This document shows positions 40,777-50,274 of a DNA stretch of 64,000 bases, piece after piece; the first letter of the stretch is position 1, and each line of letters begins with the position of its first letter. The notes beneath the pieces were generated by a model. That model searched no databases. It worked only from the letters and a program-made list of their open reading frames with translations, and was not told the DNA's origin. This stretch comes from Paramesorhizobium salinisoli (lineage in GTDB: Bacteria; Pseudomonadota; Alphaproteobacteria; Rhizobiales; Rhizobiaceae): contig NZ_QOZG01000003.1 of the NCBI RefSeq assembly GCF_003335045.1, positions 248,001 to 312,000 on the forward strand. Reading direction: 5' to 3'. The position numbers and the translations under genes were made by a program.

Positions 40777-41457
40777 GTGGCAGGATTGTTCATCACGTTC
40801 GAGGGCGGTGAAGGGGCGGGCAAATCGACTCAGATCAGGCGTCTTGCCGCGCATCTTGCCGCCGCAGGCGTCGATACGCTGGTCAGCCGCGAACCCGGCG
40901 GTTCTCCAGGCGCCGAGGCGGTACGCCACGTCATCCTGAGCGGCGCCGCCGAACAGTTTGGGCCGGCCATGGAGGCTGTGCTTTTCGCCGCTGCGCGCAA
41001 TGATCATGTGGAGCAGCTCATCCGCCCGGCGATCATGGCAGGCAAGACCGTGCTATGCGATCGCTTCATCGATTCGAGCCGTGTCTACCAAGGGGTAACC
41101 GGCAGCCTCGATCAGTCCTTCATGCGTGCGCTCGAACGCGTGGCGATCGACGGAATCGTGCCCGACCTGACTGTCATTCTGGACCTGCCGGCGGAAAAGG
41201 GGCTGGCGCGGGCGAGGCTCAGGCGAGGGGACGAGGTCGCGGATCGTTTCGAGAAGGAAACGCTCGGCCTCCATGAGGCGCGCCGCCAGGCCTATCTCAC
41301 CATCGCAGCCGCCGAGTCGGAGCGCTGCCGGGTCGTTGATGCAGATCGGCCCGAGGAAGAAGTAAGCGCCGATATCATCGCGATTGTTGACAAACTGATC
41401 GAAAACCGCTCCGAAACACTGCCGAAAACAGGAAAAACATTGGCGAAACCAGCATGA
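40777..41457 (+). CDS. tmk: Thymidylate kinase
   Basis: The 226-residue enzyme phosphorylates dTMP to dTDP. It has the P-loop [10 protein letters not shown], the DR(Y/F) motif CDRFIDSS with VYQG, the LID region ([16 protein letters not shown]) and the REPGG motif. The start is a GTG at 40777, with AAGGGAG about 11 bases upstream. The C-terminal tail after residue 205 is longer than in E. coli Tmk. It is followed after 7 bases by holB, the same order as in many proteobacteria. Confidence 0.95.
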   Translation: MAGLFITFEGGEGAGKSTQIRRLAAHLAAAGVDTLVSREPGGSPGAEAVRHVILSGAAEQFGPAMEAVLFAAARNDHVEQLIRPAIMAGKTVLCDRFIDSSRVYQGVTGSLDQSFMRALERVAIDGIVPDLTVILDLPAEKGLARARLRRGDEVADRFEKETLGLHEARRQAYLTIAAAESERCRVVDADRPEEEVSADIIAIVDKLIENRSETLPKTGKTLAKPA

Positions 41458-41464
41458 TCTCCAC

Positions 41465-42538
41465 ATGATCAACGAACTTGCCGTCCAGGACACGCATGAC
41501 ACCATCGACGGTGTGCCTGCGCCATCGGCCAACGCCTTTCTGGCGGGGCATGAGGAGATACGCGCCTTTCTCGCCCGCACCTACCGCACGGGCAAGATGC
41601 ATCACGCACTGCTGTTCGAAGGGCCGCGCGGGGTTGGCAAGGCAACGCTCGCATATCATCTGGCCGGCCATATGCTGAGCCATGCCGACAGCGCGCGAGC
41701 GCCGGACGATATCGCATTTCCCGATTTCGAAAAGTCGCTTTTCCGCCAGATCGCAGGCGGCATCCATCCCGCTATCCTGCATGTGGATCGCCCGTTGGAC
41801 CAGAAGACGGCCAAGTTCAAGACAGGCATCACCGTGGAGGAAATCCGCAAGGTGACGCATTTCCTGACGCGCACCTCGCATGATGGCGCCTGGCGCATCG
41901 TCATCGTCGATCCCGCCGACGACATGAACCGGAATGCGGCCAACGCTCTCCTGAAGACGCTGGAGGAGCCGCCGGCCCGCGCGCTCTTCATTCTGATATC
42001 GCATTCCGCCGGCCGCCTGCTGCCGACGATCCGCTCCCGCTGCCAGACGCTGCAGTTCAAGCCTCTCGACAGGGCTTCGATGCAGAAGGCTCTTGCGGGA
42101 ATCGGTCCGGGAATCGGTTTCGACGTGAACGGGGAGACGGCGGCGGCCCTCATCGAGCGCTCGGAAGGCAGCGTGCGCAAGGCGGCGCTGCTGATTGCCC
42201 ATGGCGGCCTCGAAATAGCGCAAACAGCCGATGCAATTCTGGAGACGAAAAGTTTCGATCTGCCGAAGGCACAGGCGCTCGCAGCCGCCATCGGAGGGCG
42301 AGAAATGGAAATTCAGTACGATCTGTTTTTCGATCATGTTCTTCAGCGCATCGCCGATCGCGCGCGTCTGAACGCGGGCGAGGGCGCCATAATGCCGGCC
42401 AACGCATGGTCTGCTTTCTGGAATCGGGTCCGTCAGGACGGCATGGAGACGCAAGCCTTCAACCTCGACAAAAAACAGGCGGCCCTTATCCTGCTCGAAA
42501 AGGCCCACCGCGCCTTCCAGAACGGGATTCCCGGTTAG
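41465..42538 (+). CDS. holB: DNA polymerase III delta' subunit
   Basis: The 357-residue clamp-loader subunit contains the P-loop GPRGVGKAT, the switch region IVDPADDMNRNAANALLKTLEEPP (positions about 139-162) and the SRC motif in TIRSRCQTLQF (sensor region). It works with the delta and tau/gamma subunits to load the beta clamp. The lysine of the P-loop is retained, although delta' is generally not an ATPase. It lies between tmk and metG on the same strand; the metG start is 122 bases further. Confidence 0.93.
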   Translation: MINELAVQDTHDTIDGVPAPSANAFLAGHEEIRAFLARTYRTGKMHHALLFEGPRGVGKATLAYHLAGHMLSHADSARAPDDIAFPDFEKSLFRQIAGGIHPAILHVDRPLDQKTAKFKTGITVEEIRKVTHFLTRTSHDGAWRIVIVDPADDMNRNAANALLKTLEEPPARALFILISHSAGRLLPTIRSRCQTLQFKPLDRASMQKALAGIGPGIGFDVNGETAAALIERSEGSVRKAALLIAHGGLEIAQTADAILETKSFDLPKAQALAAAIGGREMEIQYDLFFDHVLQRIADRARLNAGEGAIMPANAWSAFWNRVRQDGMETQAFNLDKKQAALILLEKAHRAFQNGIPG

Positions 42539-42659
42539 TTTCAGGCCTACACAATTCCTACGACCGTAGCATTCGCAGCCGACATGCGGTATGTCAGCCG
42601 CTCGAAATCGAAAATTCAACTGAATCCGGATTATTCAGTCAGATCACGCCAGGTCCCGC

Positions 42660-44216
42660 ATGAGCCGCGAAAAATTCTATATCACCACGCCGATCTTCTA
42701 CCCCAACGGCAAGCCGCATATCGGCCACGCCTACACGGCCATCGCCACGGATGCTCTTGCACGTTTCCAGCGGCTGGATGGCCTCGACGTCTTCTTCCTC
42801 TCGGGCACCGACGAGCACGGCCTGAAGATGCAGCAGACGGCTGAAAAGGAGGGGCTCACTCCAAAGGCGCTGGCGGATCGCAACTCGGCGATATTCCGCG
42901 ACATGCTCGCAACACTCGGCTGCTCCAACGACGATTTCATCCGCACCACCGAAGAGCGCCATTACAAAGCATGCCAGGCAATCTGGCAGCGCATGGCCGA
43001 CAATGGCGATATCTACCTGGATCGGTATGCCGGCTGGTACTCCGTGCGCCAGGAAGCCTATTTCGATGAGAGCGAAACCACAGTCGGCGAGGATGGCGTC
43101 CGCCGCGAGCCTTTGGGCTCACCGGTCGAGTGGAACGAGGAAGAAACCTATTTCTTCCGCCTCTCCGCCTATCAGGACCGGCTCCTCGCGCTCTATGAAA
43201 GCCATCCGGATTTCATCGGTCCGGCCGAACGGCGTAACGAAGTGCTGAGCTTCGTCAAATCCGGCCTGCGCGATCTTTCGATCTCGCGAACCACGTTCAA
43301 CTGGGGCGTTCCCGTTCCGGGAAACGAAAAGCATGTGATGTATGTGTGGGTCGATGCGCTCACCAATTACCTCACGGCCGCCGGCTACCCCGATACCACT
43401 TCGGACAAGTGGGGCTATTGGCCCGCGACGCACATCATCGGCAAGGATATCGTGCGGTTCCATGCCGTCTACTGGCCGGCGTTCCTGATGTCGGCGGGTG
43501 TAGAACTGCCGAGCCGCGTCTTTGCGCACGGATTCCTGTTCAACCGCGGCGAGAAGATGTCGAAGTCGGTCGGCAATGTGATCGATCCTTTCACCATGGT
43601 CGAACATTACGGGCTCGACCAGGTGCGCTATTTCTTCCTGCGCGAGGTGCCGTTCGGACAGGACGGCAGCTACAGCCATGATGCGATCGTCAATCGCACC
43701 AATGCCGATCTCGCCAACGATCTCGGCAATCTGGCCCAGCGTTCGCTCTCGATGATCGCCAAGAATTGTGACGGCAAGGTGCCGCGGCCGGGCGCGTTTA
43801 CCGATGCGGACAACGCCATTCTGGATCAGGCAAGCGCTGCTTTGGAAACGGCCCGCAAGGCAATGGCCGAGCAGGGGCTCCACCACGCGCTCGCGATCAT
43901 CTTCGCGGTCGTCGCCGAAGCGAACCGCTATTTCGCCGCGCAGGAGCCCTGGGCGTTGCGCAAGACCGATCCGGATCGCATGGCGACCGTACTCTACGTT
44001 ACGGCGGAAGTGCTGCGCCGCGTCGCCATCCTCGCGCAGCCCTTCATTCCCGGCTCTGCCGGAAAGCTGCTCGATATTCTGGCTGTCCCGGCAGACCGGC
44101 GCAATTTCGCCGATCTCAAGGGCGGAGAGCTAGCGGGCGGCGCGCCGCTGCCAGCGCCGCAGCCGATCTTTCCGCGCTATGTGGAAGCCGACAAGCAGGC
44201 CGACAAGCAGGATTGA
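42660..44216 (+). CDS. metG: Methionyl-tRNA synthetase
   Basis: The 518-residue class I synthetase charges tRNA-Met. The HIGH motif is [11 protein letters not shown] and the KMSKS motif is [12 protein letters not shown]. It lacks both the C-terminal dimerisation/tRNA-binding domain and the four-cysteine zinc knuckle seen in E. coli MetG, which fits the shorter alphaproteobacterial form. The C-terminal part has the anticodon-binding helices ([23 protein letters not shown]). The ATG at 42660 has AGG 6 to 8 bases upstream. The stop almost touches tatD. Confidence 0.95.
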   Translation: MSREKFYITTPIFYPNGKPHIGHAYTAIATDALARFQRLDGLDVFFLSGTDEHGLKMQQTAEKEGLTPKALADRNSAIFRDMLATLGCSNDDFIRTTEERHYKACQAIWQRMADNGDIYLDRYAGWYSVRQEAYFDESETTVGEDGVRREPLGSPVEWNEEETYFFRLSAYQDRLLALYESHPDFIGPAERRNEVLSFVKSGLRDLSISRTTFNWGVPVPGNEKHVMYVWVDALTNYLTAAGYPDTTSDKWGYWPATHIIGKDIVRFHAVYWPAFLMSAGVELPSRVFAHGFLFNRGEKMSKSVGNVIDPFTMVEHYGLDQVRYFFLREVPFGQDGSYSHDAIVNRTNADLANDLGNLAQRSLSMIAKNCDGKVPRPGAFTDADNAILDQASAALETARKAMAEQGLHHALAIIFAVVAEANRYFAAQEPWALRKTDPDRMATVLYVTAEVLRRVAILAQPFIPGSAGKLLDILAVPADRRNFADLKGGELAGGAPLPAPQPIFPRYVEADKQADKQD

Positions 44217-44221
44217 TCGGG

Positions 44222-45016
44222 ATGGCAATGCTTGTCGACAGTCATTGCCATCTGGACTTTCCGGATTTCGCCGAGGAGCGCGATGCCATCGTGCAGCGCG
44301 CCCTCGATGCCGGCGTTCGCCGCATGGTAACGATCTCCACCCGCGTCCGCCGCTTTGCCCAGATCCTCGAAATCGCGGAAAGTTATGATCAGGTCTATTG
44401 CTCCGTCGGCACGCATCCCAACAATGCGCATGAGGAGCCTGACGTTACCGCAGAGGAGTTGATCCGGCTCTCCGGGCATCCGAAGGTGGTCGCCATAGGC
44501 GAGGCCGGTCTCGACTATCACTATGATTATGCGTCGCCTGACGTGCAGGCCAGGAGTTTTCGCGCCCATATCGAGGCGGCACGCCAGACCGGATTGCCGC
44601 TGGTCATCCACGCGCGTAGCGCCGATGCGGATATGGCTGATATCTTGACCGAGGAAACGGGGAAGGGGGCATTCCCCTTCATCCTGCACTGTTTTTCCTC
44701 CGGTAAGGAACTGGCGGAAATCGGCATCGCACTGGGCGGCTATGTCTCCTTCTCCGGCATTCTGACGTTCAAGAATTCCATCGAGTTGCGAGACATCGCA
44801 CGGATCGTGCCGCGCGACCGCCTGCTCGTCGAAACCGATGCGCCCTATCTTGCGCCGGTGCCCTATCGGGGAAAACGCAACGAGCCGTCCTTCGTGCGAC
44901 ATACCGCCGCCGTCCTGGCCGAGACCATCGGCATCGAGGCGGATGAACTGGCTGCGATCACAACCGAAAACGTCTTCCGGCTGTTCTCCAAAATGCCGAA
45001 GCCGACGGATGCCTGA
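44222..45016 (+). CDS. tatD: TatD family metal-dependent hydrolase
   Basis: The 264-residue TIM-barrel protein has the metal-binding start VDSHCHLDF, IGEAGLDYHYD, the LVIHARSADAD segment, FILHCFSSGK, and LLVETDAPYLAPVPYRGKRN near the C-terminus, all hallmarks of TatD DNases. It probably degrades DNA or D-aminoacyl substrates; exact activity is not settled for this branch. I chose the ATG at 44222; an ATG two codons later (44228) and a TTG overlapping metG (44213) are also possible. It overlaps the next gene's first ATG. Confidence 0.92.
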   Translation: MAMLVDSHCHLDFPDFAEERDAIVQRALDAGVRRMVTISTRVRRFAQILEIAESYDQVYCSVGTHPNNAHEEPDVTAEELIRLSGHPKVVAIGEAGLDYHYDYASPDVQARSFRAHIEAARQTGLPLVIHARSADADMADILTEETGKGAFPFILHCFSSGKELAEIGIALGGYVSFSGILTFKNSIELRDIARIVPRDRLLVETDAPYLAPVPYRGKRNEPSFVRHTAAVLAETIGIEADELAAITTENVFRLFSKMPKPTDA

Positions 45017-45017
45017 A

Positions 45018-45848
45018 ATGGCTGACCGCTTACGCTTCACCATTCTCGGCTGCGGCTCTTCGCCCGGTGTGCCGCGGATCACCGGCGACTGGGGAAATTG
45101 CGATCCGGGTAATCCCAGGAACAAGCGCCGCCGCGCCGCAATGCTGGTCGAGCGCATCGCAAAAAACGGTGAGACAACAACCGTCGTCATCGACACAGGC
45201 CCGGATTTCCGTGCGCAGATGATCGACGCGGGGGCAGGGATGCTCGATGCGGCGGTCTATACCCATGCCCATGCCGACCATATCCACGGCCTGGATGATC
45301 TGCGGACCTATGTCGTCGAAAAGCGGCGGCTGATGGACATCTATGCCGACCGCATGACCCTGTCACGCATGGACGAGGCGTTCGGCTATTGCTTCGCAAC
45401 GCCGCCGGGATCGAAATACCCGCCAATCGTGCAAGCGCACCAGATCGACGAGGATACACCGTTTAGGATCGACGGCCCGGGCGGAGCCATTCCGTTTCTG
45501 CCACTGCCGCAGGTGCATGGCGACATCATGTCCCTCGGCTTCCGCATCGGCGATGTCGCTTATTGCTCCGATGTCAGCGCTTTTCCAGACAAAACCGTCG
45601 AGCGGCTTCAGGGCCTCGACGTACTCATCATCGACGCGCTACAGTATCGCCCGCATCCCAGCCATTTTTCGCTCAGTGAAGCGCTGGAATGGATCGAGCG
45701 CCTCGCGCCGAAGCGAGCGATCCTGACGCATATGCATGTACCGCTCGACTATGAGACGGTCCTGCACGAGACCCCTGATCATGTCGAGCCCGCCTATGAC
45801 GGAATGCGCATCGAGGCGGATGCCTCAAAGATCGATAGGGCTGGTTAG
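45018..45848 (+). CDS. MBL-fold metallo-hydrolase (PhnP-like)
   Basis: The 276-residue protein has the metallo-beta-lactamase fold with FTILGCGSSPGVPRITGDWG at the start, the metal motif THAHADHIHGLDD, and further ligands in PLPQVHGD, YCSDVSAF and LTHMHVPLDY. It resembles PhnP-type cyclic phosphodiesterases, but rhizobial members next to tatD are not characterised, so the substrate is unknown. The start is the ATG at 45018; another ATG three codons upstream (45009) overlaps the tatD stop. It ends the run rlpA to MBL hydrolase on the plus strand. Confidence 0.88.
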   Translation: MADRLRFTILGCGSSPGVPRITGDWGNCDPGNPRNKRRRAAMLVERIAKNGETTTVVIDTGPDFRAQMIDAGAGMLDAAVYTHAHADHIHGLDDLRTYVVEKRRLMDIYADRMTLSRMDEAFGYCFATPPGSKYPPIVQAHQIDEDTPFRIDGPGGAIPFLPLPQVHGDIMSLGFRIGDVAYCSDVSAFPDKTVERLQGLDVLIIDALQYRPHPSHFSLSEALEWIERLAPKRAILTHMHVPLDYETVLHETPDHVEPAYDGMRIEADASKIDRAG

Positions 45849-46055
45849 AGAAGCGCCCAGCAGAGTAGACCGGGTTATCCCATCGAGTCTAAATCGACTT
45901 CAAAATAGAATGTGCCCGGCCATATAATCCGATCACATAAGATAGATTATGGAACTATCGTGTTGCATCGTTTGTGCGGACGATGGCGTCACTTCCAATC
46001 TCAAAATGTGATATTTCGTTTTCAAATCAAGAGATTGGATCAGCATCCTGCGATC

Positions 46056-46877
46056 TCAGGGCAATGATTTCACCGCCAGCATCAGATGACCCGGCACCGG
46101 CTGGCCTTGTTCATGACGCACGACGATGTCGGCGCATTCGATGCTCTGCATGCCGTTGTCTTCGAGTGCCCTGCTGACATAGGCCGCTGAATGTGCAAAG
46201 CGCTGGTATGGTCCGACCATAAACGGCTGGCCATTGAAGGTCTCATCAGAAAGCGTCTCGCTTGAGAATGCGAAGGTTCCGCCTGGCTGCAGATGACCGC
46301 CGACGCCGGCGAAGAAATCGTCGAGCTCTCCCATGTACGGCAGCACGTCTGTTGCCACGATCAGGTCCCAAGCCGGGCCTTCCGTCGTCTGCAGAAAGCG
46401 GACGGCTTCGCCGACGAACAGGATATCGTAATCTCCTTTTTCATAGGCGATCTCGACCATGTTTTCCGAGATGTCGACGCCGGTCTTGTGGTCGGCCACG
46501 TCATCCAGCGCATCGGCCGACAAACCGGTGCCGCAGCCGAGATCGAGCATTCGCGTAAAATGCGCTGACGGATCACGCGTCAGCAGCATGTCGCGCAGTT
46601 GCAACGGCACGTCATAGCCGAGCTGGTCCACGAGAATGGTATCGAACATTTCCGCGTGCTGGTCGAACAGCGTCTGCACATAGGCGTCCGGCGCCTTCGG
46701 TGGCACTGCTCCGCGGCCGATGCTGGCGAGCCTGACGGCCGCACCGCCATGATCGTCCGGATCGATCTTCAGCACCTCGGCATAAGCCAGAGCAGCGCCG
46801 TCGAGGTCGCCGGATTTTTCGAGTTTCAGCGCCCGGTTATAGGCTTTTTCAAGCGCTTTCTCGTCGAAATCACTCAT
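46056..46877 (-). CDS. SAM-dependent methyltransferase with N-terminal TPR-like segment
   Basis: The 273-residue protein starts with a TPR-like helical pair (KAYNRALKLEKSGDLDGAALAYAEVLKIDPDD, residues about 11-42), then has a class I methyltransferase domain with the SAM motif MLDLGCGTGLSAD, the acidic GVDISENMVEIA and the IVATDVLPYMGELDDFF motif. The substrate is unknown. Similar TPR-methyltransferase proteins are annotated in rhizobia without tested function. It is convergent with the MBL hydrolase, and 207 AT-rich bases without a recognised gene lie between. Upstream on the same strand is a flavoprotein gene. Confidence 0.85.
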   Translation of the reverse strand: MSDFDEKALEKAYNRALKLEKSGDLDGAALAYAEVLKIDPDDHGGAAVRLASIGRGAVPPKAPDAYVQTLFDQHAEMFDTILVDQLGYDVPLQLRDMLLTRDPSAHFTRMLDLGCGTGLSADALDDVADHKTGVDISENMVEIAYEKGDYDILFVGEAVRFLQTTEGPAWDLIVATDVLPYMGELDDFFAGVGGHLQPGGTFAFSSETLSDETFNGQPFMVGPYQRFAHSAAYVSRALEDNGMQSIECADIVVRHEQGQPVPGHLMLAVKSLP

Positions 46878-46936
46878 CTCTATCGTTTCCTGATGGCGCT
46901 TTTCACGCGCAAATTCAATATGTTACAGTGACCTTT

Positions 46937-48127
46937 TCAGGCGGCCTGTCCGGCGCTCCAGCCCGATGACCAGGCCCATTGGAAATTATAGCCGCCCAGC
47001 CAGCCCGTGACATCCACGACTTCGCCGATGAAGTAAAGCCCCGGAACCGTTCGCGCCTGCATCGTCCGGGAGTCGAGCGCCTGCGTATCGACGCCGCCAA
47101 GCGTCACCTCCGCGGTGCGGTAGCCTTCCGATCCCGCCGGTTTTATGCGCCAGTCATTGACAGCGGCAGCGATGCGTCGCAAGTCCTTGTCCGAGAAATC
47201 AGCGAGATTTCCGGCGGCTTTTTCCTGTTCGGCAATATGCTGCGCCAGACGTTTTGGCAGATATGTCCCGAGTGCCGTCTGCAAGGCTTGGCGGCCATTT
47301 TGCGCACGCGCCGCTTTCAGGCGCTCGAATATATCCATCCCCGGCAGCATGGAAACGGAGATTTCCCGCCCTTCCCGCCAATAGGACGATATTTGCAAAA
47401 TGGCGGGGCCGCTGAGGCCGCGATGGGTGAACAGGATCGCTTCGGCAAAACGTGTCTTGTCGCAGCCGACCACCGCATCGACCGCGATCCCCGACAGATC
47501 CTTCAGCCGTTCCAGCGTTCGTGCCTCGAATGTCAGCGGCACCAGCGCCGGACGCGTTTCCACGAGCAGCAGGCCGAATTGCGCGGCAATCTCGTAGCCA
47601 AACCCGGTCGCACCCATCTTGGGAATGGACTTGCCGCCTGTTGCCACGACGAGCGAATGGCAGCGGACAGGGCCGCTCGACAGGCCGACGGAGAACCCCT
47701 CGCCCACTCTTTCGACATGGCCGATCTCGGTCGCCAGCCGCAAGTTAACGCCGGCATCACGCATCTCCTTGAGCAGCATATCTATGATCTGGCGCGAAGA
47801 GCCATCGCAGAAAAGCTGCCCCAGCGTCTTTTCATGATAGGCGATGCCATAGCGCTCGACCAGGCGGATGAAGTCGCGTTGCGTATAGCGCCTCAGGGCC
47901 GAGATGCAGAAGCGGGGATTGGCGGAAAGGAAGTTTTCCGGCGCCGCATTCTGATTGGTGAAGTTACAGCGCCCTCCTCCCGATATGCGAATTTTCTCGC
48001 CCGGCGCCTTCGCGTGATCGACGATCAGCACGGACCGTCCGCGTTTGCCGGCCTCGATGGCGCACATCATGCCCGCCGCCCCGGCGCCAAGCACCACGAC
48101 GTCGAAATCTTCAGGGCTGGTGTTCAA
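46937..48127 (-). CDS. BaiN/HI0933-family flavoprotein
   Basis: The 396-residue NAD(P)/FAD-dependent oxidoreductase has the FAD motif VVVLGAGAAGMMCAIEAGKRG, the family motif GEKIRISGGGRCNFTN, VVATGGKSIPKMGATGFGY, and GLYFIGEVVDVTGWLGGYNFQWAWSSG near the end. The reaction of the family is largely unknown. The start is probably the TTG at 48127, overlapping the stop of the upstream SBF-type gene; the next ATG lies inside the FAD motif and would break it. A much longer frame is open upstream but is a shadow of the transporter gene. Confidence 0.87.
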   Translation of the reverse strand: MNTSPEDFDVVVLGAGAAGMMCAIEAGKRGRSVLIVDHAKAPGEKIRISGGGRCNFTNQNAAPENFLSANPRFCISALRRYTQRDFIRLVERYGIAYHEKTLGQLFCDGSSRQIIDMLLKEMRDAGVNLRLATEIGHVERVGEGFSVGLSSGPVRCHSLVVATGGKSIPKMGATGFGYEIAAQFGLLLVETRPALVPLTFEARTLERLKDLSGIAVDAVVGCDKTRFAEAILFTHRGLSGPAILQISSYWREGREISVSMLPGMDIFERLKAARAQNGRQALQTALGTYLPKRLAQHIAEQEKAAGNLADFSDKDLRRIAAAVNDWRIKPAGSEGYRTAEVTLGGVDTQALDSRTMQARTVPGLYFIGEVVDVTGWLGGYNFQWAWSSGWSAGQAA

Positions 48128-49107
48128 GACGCGGCCTTGTCCGCTTCGAGCTTCAACTTTCTGTCCGCATATTTGCGCGCCAGCATGGCGCAGATCATGA
48201 GCTGTATCTGGTGGAACAGCATCAATGGCAGGACGACGCTGCCCACAGTCTGGCTGGGGAAAATCGCGTTCGCCATGGGCGCGCCGCTGGCGAGGCTCTT
48301 CTTCGAGCCGCAGAACATGATGGTGATCCGGTCTTCCAGGGGAAACCCAAGCCATTTGCTGCCATAGGCGGTGATGATCAATACGAGGGCCAGGAGCACC
48401 ATATCGACGGCCACCATCATGGCGAGGTCGTGCCCGGATACGCTGTGCCACAGGCCCGCCACCACTGCCTCGCTGAAAGCGAGATAAACCACCATCAGGA
48501 TCGATCCACGATCGACGAGACCCAGCGCCTTGTGATGCCGACGCATGAAATTGCCGATCAGGGGCTGCAGCAGTTGCCCCAGCACGAAGGGTGCCAGCAA
48601 TTGCAGGAGGATCGATTCCAGCGCATGGAGCGACATGCCATGGCTGCCCTGCACGGTAAGGAGTAGGCCGACCAGCAGCGGCGTTAGGAACATGCCGAGG
48701 AGGTTCGACGCGGACGCCGAAACGACTGCCGCCGGGACATTGCCGCCCGCGATCGCTGTGAATGCGATCGAGGACTGCACCGTCGACGGCAGCACGCAGA
48801 GAAACAGGATGCCGGTATAGAACGCGGAAGCCCTGAGGTCCGGCACAAGCCACCCCGCCGCTAGCCCCAGAAGCGGGAACAGCACGAACGTGGTGGCGAG
48901 CACGAGGAGATGCAGCCGCCAGTGCGTAACCCCGGCCACCACCGCCTGACGCGACAGGCGCGCGCCGTGCAGGAAGAACAGGAGCCCGACCGCAATCTTC
49001 GTGGCGATGGCGAACCATTCTGCAAATTCTCCCCTGACCGGCAGGAAAGATGCAGCAATGATCGCCGCGATAAGGGCGAGGATGAATTTGTCAGGGAGAA
49101 ATCGCAT
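48124..49107 (-). CDS. Bile acid:sodium symporter family transporter (YfeH-like)
   Basis: The 327-residue membrane protein has about nine to ten hydrophobic segments and the SBF-like motifs LLFFLHGARLSRQAV, LPSTVQSSIAFTAIAGGNVPAAVVSASASN (positions about 107-136) and FCGSKKSLASGAPMA. The YfeH subgroup is annotated as putative sodium-dependent transporters; the substrate is unknown. The ATG at 49107 is chosen because AGGGAGAAATCGC precedes it on the coding strand. Its stop overlaps the start of the BaiN-like gene, and galE lies just upstream on the same strand. Confidence 0.88.
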   Translation of the reverse strand: MRFLPDKFILALIAAIIAASFLPVRGEFAEWFAIATKIAVGLLFFLHGARLSRQAVVAGVTHWRLHLLVLATTFVLFPLLGLAAGWLVPDLRASAFYTGILFLCVLPSTVQSSIAFTAIAGGNVPAAVVSASASNLLGMFLTPLLVGLLLTVQGSHGMSLHALESILLQLLAPFVLGQLLQPLIGNFMRRHHKALGLVDRGSILMVVYLAFSEAVVAGLWHSVSGHDLAMMVAVDMVLLALVLIITAYGSKWLGFPLEDRITIMFCGSKKSLASGAPMANAIFPSQTVGSVVLPLMLFHQIQLMICAMLARKYADRKLKLEADKAAS

Positions 49108-49121
49108 GAAGAAAATAAAGC

Positions 49122-50129
49122 CTATTCGTATCCATTCGGGTTCTTGACCTGCCAGTTCCACATGTCCTGGCACATCTCACGCAGACCTTTGGTAGCAGAC
49201 CAGTCGAGCAAATCCTTCGCATGAGACGGGTCGGAATAGCAAACCGCCACATCGCCCGGACGGCGCGGTGCCATTTCATGGTCGATCTTGCGGTTCGAGA
49301 CATGCTCGAATGCCTTGATGACGTCCCTGACGCTATAGCCCTGCCCCGTCCCCAGGTTGACGGCAAAGCATTGCGGCTCATCCAGCCTGTCCAATGCCTT
49401 CAGATGCCCCTTCGCAAGATCGACCACGTGGATATAATCGCGGATGCCGGTGCCGTCGGGCGTCGGATAATCGTTCCCCCAGACATTGAGCTTCTCGCGC
49501 CGTCCACTGGCGACCTGGGCGATAATAGGCATCAGATTGTTCGGAATGCCTTTCGGATCCTCGCCGATAAGGCCGCTCTCATGCGCGCCGACAGGATTGA
49601 AATAACGCAGGATAGCGATATGCCATGACGGATCGCTGTTGTGCAGATCGCGCAGCATCTCCTCGATCACCAGCTTCGTCCGTCCATAGGGATTGGTGGC
49701 CGACAGCGGGTGATCCTCCTCCAGCGGCAGCCTCTGCGGCTCGCCATAGACGGTGGCGGAAGAACTGAACACGAGCTTGCGCACCCCAACGGCCTGCATG
49801 GCCTGCAACAGACGCAGCGTGCCGACGACATTATAATCGTAATAGAGCAACGGTTTCTCGCCGGATTCGCCGACCGCTTTCAGCCCGGCAAAATGGATGA
49901 CCGAGGTGCAGCCATGGCGGCGCAGCACGTCTTCAAGAAATGCCCGATCGCGTATGTCGCCGGTTTCACTTGCGGGTGCCCTGCCCGCGATCTCAGCGAT
50001 GCGGTTCAAGGCTTCCGGATGGCTGTTGTCAAAAGTGTCGACGATGACGACATCGTGCCCGGCCTGAAGCAGTTCGACACATGTATGGGAGCCGATATAG
50101 CCGGCGCCGCCGGTCACCAGAATCGTCAT
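49122..50129 (-). CDS. galE: UDP-glucose 4-epimerase
   Basis: The 335-residue short-chain dehydrogenase-type enzyme interconverts UDP-glucose and UDP-galactose with bound NAD. The NAD motif is VTGGAGYIGSH, the catalytic serine and tyrosine are in SSSATVYG and NPYGRTK, and RYFNPVGAHESGLIGEDP is the sugar-binding segment typical of GalE. It probably supplies precursors for polysaccharides or LPS. The ATG at 50129 gives the standard start MTILVTGG. It is divergent from mazG. Confidence 0.95.
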   Translation of the reverse strand: MTILVTGGAGYIGSHTCVELLQAGHDVVIVDTFDNSHPEALNRIAEIAGRAPASETGDIRDRAFLEDVLRRHGCTSVIHFAGLKAVGESGEKPLLYYDYNVVGTLRLLQAMQAVGVRKLVFSSSATVYGEPQRLPLEEDHPLSATNPYGRTKLVIEEMLRDLHNSDPSWHIAILRYFNPVGAHESGLIGEDPKGIPNNLMPIIAQVASGRREKLNVWGNDYPTPDGTGIRDYIHVVDLAKGHLKALDRLDEPQCFAVNLGTGQGYSVRDVIKAFEHVSNRKIDHEMAPRRPGDVAVCYSDPSHAKDLLDWSATKGLREMCQDMWNWQVKNPNGYE

Positions 50130-50274
50130 TCCGTTTTGCCTTTCGCCACAGATCTGCAGCATTTATTGGAGCGGGATGGAGTTATGCAAAATGTCCGGCG
50201 CACCGCAAGCCCGCACTGCAGCATATCCAAGAATCAGCTACGTTTATCATTCCTTCCAATCACGGATTCCACTC

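Noticed and set aside
46979-48367. 462-codon open frame on the plus strand
   Set aside because: Antisense to the BaiN-like flavoprotein gene; no protein-like signatures.
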